64,000 nt of DNA from Bradyrhizobium sp. 186 (GTDB lineage Bacteria; Pseudomonadota; Alphaproteobacteria; Rhizobiales; Xanthobacteraceae), in contig NZ_CP082164.1 of the NCBI RefSeq assembly GCF_023101685.1, forward strand, positions 3,596,001 to 3,660,000, given 5' to 3'. Positions within the stretch are counted from its first letter, which is position 1; every line of letters begins with the position of its first letter. Shown piece by piece: positions 34,748 to 43,795 of this stretch. A model generated the notes under the pieces. It was not told where the DNA came from. It did not search any database and saw only the letters and a program-made list of their open reading frames with translations. Both the position numbers and the translations under genes were made by a program.

Positions 34748-35718
34748 GAAGACGGCTTCGGACGGCCGAGCAGCGAGGCCATTTCGTCTTCGAGGTTTTC
34801 GAAGCTGGTCTTTTCCGCGACCGGTTTCGCGGGCGGAGTCGGTGGTGCCGGCGGCTCGCTGCGTGCTGGGCGTGGCGGCGCCGGCGGCGGCTCGGGCGCA
34901 ACCGGAGGCGCGACCGTCTCGCCGGCCGGGCGGCGCAGCGCGGCTTCAAGCCGCTGCGCCATCTCGGCGAGATTCTGCTCGGCGCTTGAGGGCGCAGGGG
35001 CGGGAGCCGGCGGCGGCGGAACGGGCGGGGCCTGCGGTACAAGCGGAGGAGGCGGCGGCGCGGCCGCGCGCTCGGCGCGCACCGGCGGGACCTTCACCGG
35101 CTCGCTCTGACGCGGCGGACGCGGCATCAACGGCGGTTCGCTGCGGGCAACGCGCGGGGGCGCCGGTTCAGGACGCGGCTCGCGTTCGGGGCGCGGCGCG
35201 ATCGGCTCGGGCGTAAAGCCGGCTAGGGGATCGTTGCGGCGCTCGGCCAGAGCGGGAGCCGGCCGGCGCACTTCGTCGGCGAATGACGGGCGCGCGGGCC
35301 GCGGCGGCGGCTCCGGCATTTGCGGCTCGGGATGATCGAGAAGTTCGGGTCGCGGCGCTTCGTCGGCCCAGCTGCTGGTGTCCGGCATGGGGGCAAGACG
35401 CGGCGGTTCGGCGGCGTTGGGACGCTGCGGGAGCTGGTCGCGGCCGGGCGCGGCGCGCACGATGTTCGGCTCGACGACGATGTCGGTGGGACCACCGATC
35501 ATCAGGAGATGCTCGACATTGTCGCGCCGGACCAGCACCAGGCGCCGGCGGCCGTCCACAGCGGCGGCATCGATCACGGCGAGCCGGGGCATCCTGCCGC
35601 GCTGGGTGTTGGCTCCGAGCCGGCTGGTGGCGAATCGGCGAACCAGCCATGCAGCGACGCCGATCAACGCCAGAACGACGATGAACGCGACGATGAAGGT
35701 GATAGGGCTGCCTTGCAT
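34744..35718 (-). CDS. fliO: FliO-like export protein with long Pro/Arg-rich tail
   Basis: The 324-residue protein has one N-terminal membrane helix (ITFIVAFIVVLALIGVAAWL) and a FliO cytoplasmic domain (RLAVIDAAAVDGRRRLVLVR, VEHLLMIGGPTDIVVEPNIV) to about residue 85. About 200 residues of Pro/Ala/Arg/Glu-rich sequence follow, then a short conserved end (TSFENLEDEMASLLGRPKP). FliO usually has 120-150 residues, so the tail is unusual. ATG 35718 has GGGGAC upstream; the longer frame starts at TTG. It overlaps fliP by 4 bp and is divergent from flgB. Confidence 0.85.
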   Translation of the reverse strand: MQGSPITFIVAFIVVLALIGVAAWLVRRFATSRLGANTQRGRMPRLAVIDAAAVDGRRRLVLVRRDNVEHLLMIGGPTDIVVEPNIVRAAPGRDQLPQRPNAAEPPRLAPMPDTSSWADEAPRPELLDHPEPQMPEPPPRPARPSFADEVRRPAPALAERRNDPLAGFTPEPIAPRPEREPRPEPAPPRVARSEPPLMPRPPRQSEPVKVPPVRAERAAAPPPPPLVPQAPPVPPPPAPAPAPSSAEQNLAEMAQRLEAALRRPAGETVAPPVAPEPPPAPPRPARSEPPAPPTPPAKPVAEKTSFENLEDEMASLLGRPKPSS

Positions 35719-35990
35719 ACTTGTCCCCGACAAATGGCGCTTTTCTCGTGCCCATGGTCAGATGCGCCGACCACTGGCGTGCGATGCCCCAAACTGCGAT
35801 CTCTTAATGTCCCACGGCAAGTTTTGCCGTCCCCAACTCTTAATAACCTATGAATCGCCCGATCCAAAACGACTTCTTGGCCTCTGCACGCGCCGCCAAA
35901 AGGTTGGGTTAATGCCGCTTTTGCGTGCGTAGAATCACGGGGGGGGGCGCTGAGGCCTGTCCCAATTGTAAACATCGGTCGGCGGCCGCC

Positions 35991-36005
35991 TTAACCACCT
36001 GTTAA
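35991..36005 (+). promoter_or_regulatory. canonical CtrA box upstream of flgB
   Basis: TTAA-CCACCTG-TTAA followed by CC gives a perfect TTAA-N7-TTAACC, and the second half reads TTAACCATA. It is 67 bp before the flgB ATG in the 353-bp fliO/flgB divergent region. That region also carries a run of nine G at 35939-35947 and no gene. Confidence 0.78.
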
Positions 36006-36071
36006 CCATACACGCGGCAAATTCTGCCTAGCTTCGGACTTCAGGTCCGAGAGGCGGAAGGAGCCGCAACG

Positions 36072-36476
36072 ATGTCCATCAACGACCTTCCGGTGCTGTC
36101 GGCGCTTCGCACCAAGATGCAGTGGCACCAGGAACGCCAGCGCGTCCTGTCCGAGAACGTCTCCAACTCCGATACGCCCAAGTTCCGGCCCCGCGACCTG
36201 GTCGAGCCGAAGCTCGACAAGGCCGGTGCGGTCACCGGCTCGATGGGACCCCTTGCGCTCACCCGAACCAGCGGCTCCCACATGACGCCATCCGGCGCGG
36301 CCTCGGGCTTCGACCAGAACAAGAATGCGGGCTTCGAGACCCGTCCCGCGGGCAATGCGGTCAATCTCGAGGAAGAGATGATGAAGTCCGCGAGCAACCA
36401 GATGGATTATGCGGCGGCGACCTCGCTCTACTCGAAGAGCCTGCATCTGCTCAAGACCGCTATCGGTAAAGGCTAG
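36072..36476 (+). CDS. flgB: FlgB, proximal rod protein
   Basis: The 134-residue protein has the FlgB start MSINDLPVLSALRTKMQWHQ, the SENVSNSDTPKFRPRDL signature and the C-terminal axial helix NLEEEMMKSASNQMDYAAAT. It heads the flgB-flgC-fliE-fliQ-fliR-flhB operon behind a perfect CtrA box. The GGAAGGAG ribosome site precedes ATG 36072. Confidence 0.95.
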   Translation: MSINDLPVLSALRTKMQWHQERQRVLSENVSNSDTPKFRPRDLVEPKLDKAGAVTGSMGPLALTRTSGSHMTPSGAASGFDQNKNAGFETRPAGNAVNLEEEMMKSASNQMDYAAATSLYSKSLHLLKTAIGKG

Positions 36477-36494
36477 GGCTAGGGGAAACAGATC

Positions 36495-36920
36495 ATGGCG
36501 AATGACAGCAGCGACTTTGCCCGCTCGATGGCGATCGCGACCTCCGGCCTGCGCGCCCAGGCTGGGCGCATGCGGGTGATCTCGGAGAACATCGCGAACG
36601 CGGATTCGACGTCGCAGTCCGCCGGCGGCGATCCCTACCGGCGCAAGGTGCCGACCTTCTCCTCTGCGCTCGACCGTACGCTCGACGCGCAGGTCGTCAC
36701 TCTCGGCAAGATACGGCCCGACCAGTCCAACTTCCGCGTCAAATACGAGCCGAACAATCCGGCGGCAGATGCCACCGGCAACGTCAAATATCCCAATGTG
36801 AACTCGGTGGTCGAGATGACCGACATGCGCGACGCGCAACGGTCCTACGAGGCCAACGTCAACATCATCAGTGCGACGCGCCGGATGATCCAGCGCACGC
36901 TCGACATCCTCAAGAGCTGA
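36495..36920 (+). CDS. flgC: FlgC, proximal rod protein
   Basis: The 141-residue protein carries the FlgC N-terminus SMAIATSGLRAQAGRMRVIS then ENIANADST, and the C-terminal VVEMTDMRDAQRSYEANVNI followed by a helix ending LDILKS. It follows flgB by 18 bp and is followed by fliE 17 bp later. Confidence 0.96.
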   Translation: MANDSSDFARSMAIATSGLRAQAGRMRVISENIANADSTSQSAGGDPYRRKVPTFSSALDRTLDAQVVTLGKIRPDQSNFRVKYEPNNPAADATGNVKYPNVNSVVEMTDMRDAQRSYEANVNIISATRRMIQRTLDILKS

Positions 36921-36937
36921 ACAGGAATTCTTAGGCC

Positions 36938-37246
36938 ATGGCATCACCGACAATCGCCGCCAATGCTTATGCCAACCTTGCTCGCGTGCTGGAGAACAGC
37001 GGTGCAGGCAAGGGCAGCGAGGCAAACGGGCAATCCTTTGCTTCGCTCCTGAAAGACGCTGTCGGCAGCGTCATGGAGTCCGGCCGCAAGTCCGACGCGC
37101 AGACGGTGGCGATGGCCGCCGGCAAGGCCAACGTGATGGACGTTGTGACGGCGGTCGCAGACACCGACGTCGCGGTGTCCACGCTGGTCTCGGTCCGTGA
37201 CCGCGTCATCGCGGCGTATGAGGACATCATGAAGATGCCGATCTGA
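36938..37246 (+). CDS. fliE: FliE, MS-ring/rod junction protein
   Basis: The 102-residue protein has FliE features: SFASLLKDAVGSVMESGRKS, VAMAAGKANVMDVVTAVADT and VSTLVSVRDRVIAAYEDIMK followed by MPI. FliE is the first rod-type substrate of the export apparatus and joins the MS ring to the rod. The following 265 bp before fliQ is unusually long for this operon and is filled by a disrupted REP. Confidence 0.94.
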   Translation: MASPTIAANAYANLARVLENSGAGKGSEANGQSFASLLKDAVGSVMESGRKSDAQTVAMAAGKANVMDVVTAVADTDVAVSTLVSVRDRVIAAYEDIMKMPI

Positions 37247-37271
37247 CTTCGGCGCTCACGCCCGCCCCAAT

Positions 37272-37449
37272 CGTCATTGCGAGCGCAGCGAAAGCAATCC
37301 AGACTGTCTCCGCGGAAAGATTCTGGATTGCTTCGCTACGCTAGGAAGAAAGTGGGTAGGTTCTGGGTCAAATTCGACCAGAGATGCTGACCCATTTTCA
37401 TTCAGTCGGGTCGGCGCCTCGACGCCGGTCCCAACTCGCAATGACGGGG
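37272..37449. repeat. REP-like palindrome interrupted by a ~94-bp IS-end-like insert between fliE and fliQ
   Basis: GTCATTGCGAGCGCAGCGAA, GCAATCCAGACTG and CTGGATTGCTTCGCTACGCT are followed, about 94 bp later, by CGCAATGACGGGG. The insert (37343-37436) contains TGGGTCA and TGACCCA as a 7-bp inverted repeat and resembles degraded ends of an IS21-type element. No coding content. Confidence 0.6.
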
Positions 37450-37511
37450 ATAGGTCTTCGCATCGCTTGGAATGCGGTGGGGAGGCGAGAAATGAACGGA
37501 GGAACTTTGCA

Positions 37512-37775
37512 ATGACCGGACCTGAGACCCTCGACGTCGCGCGTGATGCGATCTGGACCATCGTGATCGTGTCTTCGCCGCTGATGGTGGTCGGCCTCGT
37601 GGTCGGCGTCATCGTGTCGCTGTTCCAGGCGCTGACGCAGATCCAGGAGCAGACGCTGATCTACGTGCCGAAGATCCTGGCCATTTTCGCCACGATGCTG
37701 CTGGCGCTACCTTTCATGGCCGACGCGCTCCACGCGCACATGTTGCGGATATCGTCGCGAATCATCGGCGGCTAA
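37512..37775 (+). CDS. fliQ: FliQ, flagellar export gate protein
   Basis: The 87-residue protein has two membrane helices (TIVIVSSPLMVVGLVVGVIV and ILAIFATMLLALPFMADALH) with the FLuQALTQIQEQTL-type loop (SLFQALTQIQEQTLIYVPK), diagnostic of FliQ. ATG 37512 is preceded by GGAGGAAC; a longer opening from 37467 is not FliQ-like. fliR follows 17 bp downstream. Confidence 0.95.
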   Translation: MTGPETLDVARDAIWTIVIVSSPLMVVGLVVGVIVSLFQALTQIQEQTLIYVPKILAIFATMLLALPFMADALHAHMLRISSRIIGG

Positions 37776-37792
37776 GGCACAATGCTGGCGCT

Positions 37793-38563
37793 ATGCGCAT
37801 CGACGTCTCGCTGCTGCCGGCGCTCGCCGCGGCCTTCATGCTCGCCTTCGCCCGGGTCGGTGCGATGGTGATGCTGCTGCCGGGGCTGGGCGAGAGCAAC
37901 ATCCCGACGCGGGTCAAGCTGTCGATCGCGCTGATGCTCACGCTGATCATCCTGCCCTTGCACCGCAACGCCTATCACGTCGACATGGGCTCGATCGCTT
38001 CGCTGCTGGTGCTGATGCTGCACGAGATCGCGATCGGCATCGTGCTGGGAGCGACCGCGCGCGTGACGCTCTCGGCGCTCCAGGTCGCAGGCGCCGTGAT
38101 CGCGCAGCAGATGGGACTGGGGTTCGTCACCTCGGTCGATCCGACCCAGGGCCAGCAGGGCGTGCTGGTCGGCAACTTCCTGACCATGCTCGGTGTGACG
38201 CTGCTGTTTGCCACCGACAGCCATCATCTGGTGATCGCGGCGCTGAACGACAGCTACACCATCTTCTCGCCGGGCGAGACCGTGTCGAGCGGCGACATCG
38301 CCTCGCTTGCCACCCGCGCCTTCGCCGCTGCGTTCCTGCTCGGCCTGCAGCTTTCGGGGCCGTTCCTGGTGTTCGGCCTCGTCTTCAACATCGGGCTCGG
38401 CGTGCTGGCGCGGCTGATGCCGCAAATGCAGGTCTATTTCGTCGGTGTGCCGCTGTCGATCTTCGCGGGCTTTCTGGTGCTCGGCGTGGTGCTCACGGCG
38501 ATGATGGGCACCTACCTCGACTACTTCATCGGTGTCATGCACCAGATGATGCCGCTGAAATAA
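37793..38563 (+). CDS. fliR: FliR, flagellar export gate protein
   Basis: The 256-residue protein has several membrane helices and FliR motifs: FMLAFARVGAMVMLLPGLGE, IPTRVKLSIALMLTLIILPL and the C-terminal GVLARLMPQMQVYFVGVPLS. FliR completes the FliPQR gate with FlhB at its base. flhB starts 9 bp downstream. Confidence 0.95.
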   Translation: MRIDVSLLPALAAAFMLAFARVGAMVMLLPGLGESNIPTRVKLSIALMLTLIILPLHRNAYHVDMGSIASLLVLMLHEIAIGIVLGATARVTLSALQVAGAVIAQQMGLGFVTSVDPTQGQQGVLVGNFLTMLGVTLLFATDSHHLVIAALNDSYTIFSPGETVSSGDIASLATRAFAAAFLLGLQLSGPFLVFGLVFNIGLGVLARLMPQMQVYFVGVPLSIFAGFLVLGVVLTAMMGTYLDYFIGVMHQMMPLK

Positions 38564-38572
38564 GAGGGGTCG

Positions 38573-39652
38573 ATGGCGGAAGACAACGATCCAGAGAGCC
38601 AAACAGAAGACCCGACACAAAAACGTCTCGAAGACGCTCTTGAGCGTGGTGACGTTGCCAAAAGTCAGGAGATCAACACCTGGTTCATGATCGCCGGCGG
38701 CACGCTCGTGGTCTCGACCTTCTCGGGATCGGTGGGCGGCGGGCTGGTGACGCCGATGCGCAACCTGCTCGCCAACTCCTGGATGATCAAGACTGACGGC
38801 AGGGCCCTGCTCGCGCTGATGCAGCAGATCGAACTCGCAGTGCTGGCGGCGGTCGGCGTGCCCCTGCTGATGCTGGCGCTGGCGGCCATTGCCGGCAATA
38901 TGCTCCAGCACCGGCTGGTATGGTCGGCCGAATCCCTGAAACCCAAATTCAGCAAGATTTCGCCCGGCGCCGGTTTCAAACGCATTTTCGGCAAGCAGGC
39001 GGCGGCGAATTTCCTCAAAGGTCTCGGCAAGCTGATCGCGCTCAGCGTGGTCATGACCATGATCCTGTGGCCGGAGCGCCACCGCATGGAGGCGATGGTC
39101 AAGCTCGATCCGGCGGCTATGCTTGGCACCACCACCAGCATGACCGTCCATCTGCTCGGTGCGGTGGTCGCAGCGCTCGCGATCGTCGCCATCGCCGACT
39201 ACTTCTTCCAGTATCGGAGCTGGTTCCAGCGGCAGAAGATGTCGCTCCAGGAGATCAAGGAAGAGTTCAAGCAGTCCGAAGGCGACCCGCACATCAAGGG
39301 CAAGATCAGGCAGCTGCGTCAGCAGCGCTCCAGGAAGCGCATGATGGCGGCGGTTCCCAAGGCCTCCGTGATCATCACCAACCCGACCCACTATTCGGTG
39401 GCGCTGTCCTACGAGCGCGGCATGTCGGCGCCGATCTGCGTCGCCAAGGGCGTCGACAACCTCGCTTTCAAGATCCGGGAGATCGCGCGCGAGCACGACA
39501 TCCCCATCGTCGAGAACGTGCCGCTCGCCCGCGCGCTCTATGCCACCGTCGAAATCGACCAGGAAATTCCCATGGAGCACTATCATGCGGTCGCCGAAGT
39601 CATCGGCTACGTCATGCGGATGAAGCGCGGATTTAGCGCCGGACGCGGATAA
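38573..39652 (+). CDS. flhB: FlhB, export specificity switch protein
   Basis: The 359-residue protein begins AEDNDPESQTEDPTQKRLED, has four membrane segments and a cytoplasmic domain with the autocleavage motif NPTH at residues 270-273 (VIITNPTHYSVAL). Cleavage between N and P switches export from rod/hook to filament subunits. It ends the flgB-to-flhB operon; cckA starts 154 bp later on the same strand with no obvious terminator between. Confidence 0.97.
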   Translation: MAEDNDPESQTEDPTQKRLEDALERGDVAKSQEINTWFMIAGGTLVVSTFSGSVGGGLVTPMRNLLANSWMIKTDGRALLALMQQIELAVLAAVGVPLLMLALAAIAGNMLQHRLVWSAESLKPKFSKISPGAGFKRIFGKQAAANFLKGLGKLIALSVVMTMILWPERHRMEAMVKLDPAAMLGTTTSMTVHLLGAVVAALAIVAIADYFFQYRSWFQRQKMSLQEIKEEFKQSEGDPHIKGKIRQLRQQRSRKRMMAAVPKASVIITNPTHYSVALSYERGMSAPICVAKGVDNLAFKIREIAREHDIPIVENVPLARALYATVEIDQEIPMEHYHAVAEVIGYVMRMKRGFSAGRG

Positions 39653-39806
39653 AATACCCGAAAAGTACCGGAAATGGCCGTAATCTGGGAATCAGCGTAC
39701 GTTTCGCCCCTGCCGCCCTTGCGCCTGCGGGTCCGATTCAGGCAGGGAAGACCCCGCGCGCGCCGTAGCGCGTTGATTCTCTGCCGACAGGCTGAGCCAG
39801 CTTGAA

Positions 39807-42383
39807 ATGACTGCCGAGACCGACCACGACCTCACACGAGAGCCCGTTGCGGCGCACGAGCCGTCGCCGCGCTCGGGCAGTATCGCGCTGGTGCTGCTGG
39901 TGGCCGCCGGCCTCGTCGCGGTCGCCGTCGGGCTGATGACGCTCGGGCGTGCGCAGGCACAGCCCTATATCCTCGGCATCCTCGCCGTGCTGGCGATGGT
40001 CGGCCTGTTCAACCTGTTCGCCTTTGCCGCCGGCATCATTCGGTTCGTCGACCGCAATCTCGACGATCCCGTGATGGGGCGCATCGCCGACCACGCTTTC
40101 GACGGGCTGGCGGTGACCGATCCGCGCGGCCATGTGGTCTATTCCAACGCGGCGTATCTGACGTTGACCGGCGCCACCGGCCCGCAGGACGTGCGTCCGG
40201 TCGAGCGCGTCTTCATCGGCAATCCCGACGTCTCCGAGGCGGTGTTCCGTCTGCTGAAAGCCGCGCGCGAGGGAAAACGGCAGCAGGAAGAGGTCCGCAT
40301 CTCCGGCCATGACGGCAGCCAGGGCCGCTGGCTGCGCATGCGGGTGCGCCCGCTCGGCACCGGCAAGCGCGAGACGAAGTATGCGGTGTGGTCGATCGCC
40401 GACATCACCCGCGACCGCGAGCGCCAGGAGGACGTGTTCCAGGAACTCCAGCACGCGATCGAATATCTCGATCATGCGCCCTGCGGCTTCTTCTCGGTCA
40501 GTCCGGCCGGCGAGCTCGCCTATGTCAACGCGACGCTGGCGAACTGGCTCGACTACGACCTCGCCGAGATCGGCTCGGGCGGCTTGAAGCTCACGGACAT
40601 CGTCTCCGGTGACGGCGCTTCGCTGCTCACCGCGATCGTGGCGGTGCCGGGCGAGGTGAAGACGGAAGTCTTCGACATCGACCTGCGCATGCGCACCGGC
40701 AAGACCATGCCGGTGCGGCTCTATCACAAGCTCGCCTTCGGCGCGGACGGCGCGCCGGGGCCCTCGCGCACGCTGGTCATCAGCCGTGCCCGCGACGAGC
40801 GCAGTGATCCCGACCGCGCGGCCGAAGTGCGCTTCATGCGCTTCTTCGACCACACACCGATGGCGATCGCGACCGTCGATCGCGGCGGCAATGTGGTGCG
40901 CGCCAATGCGCGCTACGCCAAGCTAGGGCAGGCCCTCGGGCTCGACAGCGCCAGCAAATCGATCTTCCGCGCGGTCAATTCGCGCGACCGGCACCTGCTG
41001 ATCGCGGCCATCAACCAGGCCGCCGAAGGCCATGGCGATGTCGCGCCGGTCGAGGTGGCGCTCGAGGGTACGAAGGAGCGTTGGGGGCAGTTCTTCGTCA
41101 CGCCGGTCGACGAAGCCGAGCATGACACCGAAGCTGCGATCGTCCACATGCTTGAGACCACCGAGCGGCGCGCGCTGGAGAACCAGATCAACCAGTCGCA
41201 GAAGATGGAGACGGTTGGCCAACTTGCCGGCGGCATCGCCCACGACTTCAACAACGTGCTCTCCGCCATCATGATGGCGAACGACTTCCTGCTGAACGCG
41301 CACAAGCCGACCGATCCGTCATTCCAGGACATCATGCAGATCAAGCAGAACGCGACGCGCGCCGCGACCCTGGTGCGGCAGTTGCTCGCGTTCTCGCGGC
41401 GGCAGACCCTGCGGCCGCAGGTGCTCGATCTCGGCGATGCGCTGAGCGACCTTGCCATGCTGCTGCGCCGGTTGATCGGCGAGAAGGTCAAGCAGGAGAC
41501 CATCCACGGCCGCGACCTCTGGCCGGTCAAGGTCGACGTCTCCCAGTTCGAGCAGGTGATCGTCAATCTCGCGGTCAACGCGCGCGATGCGATGCCTGAT
41601 GGCGGCAAGCTGATCATCCGCACCGCCAACGTCGCCGCGGAAGAAGCGGCCAAGCTCGCCTACAAGGGCATGCCGGCCGCGGATTATGTCCGCATCGAGG
41701 TTGCCGACACCGGTACCGGCATCCCTGCCGACATCCGCGACAAGATTTTCGAGCCGTTCTTCTCGACCAAGGAAGTCGGCAAGGGCACCGGTCTCGGGCT
41801 CTCCACGGTCTACGGCATCGTCAAGCAGACCGGCGGCTTCATTTATGTGGATTCCGAGCCGGGACAGGGCACCTCGTTCCACATCTTCCTGCCGCGCCAC
41901 CATGCCGAGCCGGAAGCGCAGGTCGAGCAGCCGGCGGCGGTTGGTGCAACCAATGGCGCGAGGGAGGCTGCGCCCGCGGCGGAAGCCAAGCCGCGCACCG
42001 ATCTCACGGGCCAAGGCACCATCCTCCTGGTCGAGGACGAAGAGGGCCTGCGAGCACTCAATGCGCGCGGCCTGCGCTCGCGCGGCTACACCGTGGTTGA
42101 GGCCGAGAACGGCGTTGAGGCCATGGAGGTGCTGGCGGAGCAGAGCGGCGGGATCGATCTCGTCGTCTCCGACGTCGTGATGCCGGAGATGGACGGCCCG
42201 TCGCTGCTGAAGGCGATGCGAGAGAAGAACCCCGACATCAAGTTCATCTTCGTCTCCGGCTACGCCGAGGACGCCTTCGAGAAGAGCCTGCCCGAAGGGC
42301 AACAGTTCGACTTCCTGCCAAAGCCGTTCACGCTCAGCCAGCTCGTGGCGGCGGTGAAGGAGACGATGGCAAAGGCGGGGTGA
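39807..42383 (+). CDS. cckA: CckA-type hybrid sensor histidine kinase
   Basis: The 858-residue protein has two N-terminal membrane helices (residues about 26-48 and 54-78) and PAS-like domains around 90-200, 213-330 and 341-450. HisKA follows with H479 in [19 protein letters not shown], then HATPase_c ([32 protein letters not shown]) and a receiver domain with D789 in [15 protein letters not shown]. This is the CckA architecture. CckA phosphorylates ChpT, which passes phosphate to CtrA and CpdR; acting as kinase or phosphatase it sets CtrA activity. Its position directly after flhB puts the head of the CtrA relay beside flagellar promoters with CtrA boxes. Orthology is from domain order and motif similarity. 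Confidence 0.9.
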   Translation: MTAETDHDLTREPVAAHEPSPRSGSIALVLLVAAGLVAVAVGLMTLGRAQAQPYILGILAVLAMVGLFNLFAFAAGIIRFVDRNLDDPVMGRIADHAFDGLAVTDPRGHVVYSNAAYLTLTGATGPQDVRPVERVFIGNPDVSEAVFRLLKAAREGKRQQEEVRISGHDGSQGRWLRMRVRPLGTGKRETKYAVWSIADITRDRERQEDVFQELQHAIEYLDHAPCGFFSVSPAGELAYVNATLANWLDYDLAEIGSGGLKLTDIVSGDGASLLTAIVAVPGEVKTEVFDIDLRMRTGKTMPVRLYHKLAFGADGAPGPSRTLVISRARDERSDPDRAAEVRFMRFFDHTPMAIATVDRGGNVVRANARYAKLGQALGLDSASKSIFRAVNSRDRHLLIAAINQAAEGHGDVAPVEVALEGTKERWGQFFVTPVDEAEHDTEAAIVHMLETTERRALENQINQSQKMETVGQLAGGIAHDFNNVLSAIMMANDFLLNAHKPTDPSFQDIMQIKQNATRAATLVRQLLAFSRRQTLRPQVLDLGDALSDLAMLLRRLIGEKVKQETIHGRDLWPVKVDVSQFEQVIVNLAVNARDAMPDGGKLIIRTANVAAEEAAKLAYKGMPAADYVRIEVADTGTGIPADIRDKIFEPFFSTKEVGKGTGLGLSTVYGIVKQTGGFIYVDSEPGQGTSFHIFLPRHHAEPEAQVEQPAAVGATNGAREAAPAAEAKPRTDLTGQGTILLVEDEEGLRALNARGLRSRGYTVVEAENGVEAMEVLAEQSGGIDLVVSDVVMPEMDGPSLLKAMREKNPDIKFIFVSGYAEDAFEKSLPEGQQFDFLPKPFTLSQLVAAVKETMAKAG

Positions 42384-42674
42384 GAGCATGTTTCGATCGA
42401 AAGATCGGACGACAGCGGAGAGAAATCGCGCATAATCGCTCCAACGCGGGAGGGAGCCGAATCCCCCGTCGCAAAGGGTGCCGGTAACCGGCGACCACGG
42501 TTCCGCCGCGCTTTCCCGCCAAACCCCGCCAAATCCAAACCCCGCCAAATATGGGCTTTTGCCACATCCCCGCGACTGAGGGCCGCAGCCAGATGTTCCG
42601 AAACCGGCTTCACTTTTCGGGAAGGCTGACCATCTTAGGGGCACGTCCCCATGCCGGGGATTTGGAAAACACAG
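42384..42674. other. non-coding stretch between cckA and Tim44-like gene, with hairpins
   Basis: The stretch contains GCCGGTAACCGGC (42479-42491) and GGGAGGGAGCCGAATCCCCC, which can form hairpins. CCCGCCAAA occurs three times around 42514-42548. No protein-like frame fits. It could hold the Tim44-like promoter or a small RNA; neither is shown. Confidence 0.4.
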
Positions 42675-43652
42675 ATGAATTTCTCGCAACGCAGCCGCAG
42701 TCTCTTCAAGACGATCGCCGTCGTGCTGGCGCTAGCGCTGCCGACTGCGCTGGCCATCTCGTCCGCTGACGCCCGCGTCGGTGGCGGCTTCTCGTCGGGT
42801 TCGCGCGGCTCGCGCACCTACTCGGCGCCGCCGTCGACCTCGACAGCGCCGGGCTCGACGTCGCAGTTCAACCGCACTTACACCCAGCCGGGCGCAGGCA
42901 TGAACTCGGCCGCAGCCGCACCCGCGCGCGGCGGCCTGTTCGGCCGCGGCGGTGGCTTTCTGGGCGGCTTGGCGGCCGGCTTCCTCGGTGCAGGCCTCCT
43001 GGGCATGCTGTTCGGTGGCGGTCTGTTCGGCGGCCTCGGCGGCCTGTCGTCGATCCTGGGCCTGATCATCCAGATCGTGCTCGTCGTGGTCGTGGTGCGG
43101 CTGGCGATGTCGTGGTGGCAGCGCCGCCACACGCCGCGGGCAGCCTATGCCAGCGCTGATGCCGGTGCCGGTCCGGGACCGCAGACGAACAATCGCAGCG
43201 GTCTTGGTGGCGGTCTTGGCGGCTTCGGGTTCGGTGCCAACAACGCGCCGCTCGAAATCAAGCCGGACGACTATGAGGCGTTCGAGCGTCTGCTCGGCGA
43301 TGTCCAGGCCGCCTGGTCGAACGAGGACGTGGCCAAGCTGCACACGCTCGCGACGCCGGAAATGGTCTCCTATTTCGAGCAGGACCTCGCCCAGAACCGC
43401 GCGCGCAACGCCGTCAACAAGGTGACCAACGTCAAGCTGTTGCAGGGCGACCTGGCGGAAGCCTGGCGCGAAGGCGAGACCGACTATGCGACGGTGGCGC
43501 TGCGCTTCGCGCTCACCGACAAGACGGTCGACCGCAACACCGGTGCGTTGGTGGCCGGCAGCGAGCAGCCGGGCGAAGTCACCGAAGTCTGGACGTTTGC
43601 CCGTCGGCCGAGCGCCGGCTGGGAATTGTCGGCGATCCAGCAGACCAACTGA
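42675..43652 (+). CDS. Tim44-like domain membrane protein
   Basis: The 325-residue protein has a signal-like first helix (IAVVLALALPTALAISSADA), a Ser/Thr/Pro spacer, a Gly-rich segment (FLGGLAAGFLGAGLLGMLFG) and a membrane helix (ILGLIIQIVLVVVVVRLAMS). The C-terminal Tim44-like domain, from about residue 205, includes DYEAFERLLGDVQAAWSNED and MVSYFEQDLAQN. Bacterial members are uncharacterised membrane proteins, possibly linked to translocation or envelope assembly. ATG 42675 removes eight unlikely residues from the longest frame. Confidence 0.82.
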   Translation: MNFSQRSRSLFKTIAVVLALALPTALAISSADARVGGGFSSGSRGSRTYSAPPSTSTAPGSTSQFNRTYTQPGAGMNSAAAAPARGGLFGRGGGFLGGLAAGFLGAGLLGMLFGGGLFGGLGGLSSILGLIIQIVLVVVVVRLAMSWWQRRHTPRAAYASADAGAGPGPQTNNRSGLGGGLGGFGFGANNAPLEIKPDDYEAFERLLGDVQAAWSNEDVAKLHTLATPEMVSYFEQDLAQNRARNAVNKVTNVKLLQGDLAEAWREGETDYATVALRFALTDKTVDRNTGALVAGSEQPGEVTEVWTFARRPSAGWELSAIQQTN

Positions 43653-43795
43653 TCGCACGCGATTTGACGAACAGGGGCGTCGTGCTTCGGCACGGCGCCC
43701 CTTTTGATTTGGGCACCTCGCATCACGGAATAACAGGGCATGCCTCGGGTTCGTTCAAGTCAGGCAGCCAACGACAAACACAACCGGAGGAAGAG

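Noticed and set aside
37772..39586. 604-codon minus-strand frame opposite fliR and flhB
   Set aside because: His/Asp/Arg-rich shadow of two well-conserved export genes; no domain is recognisable.
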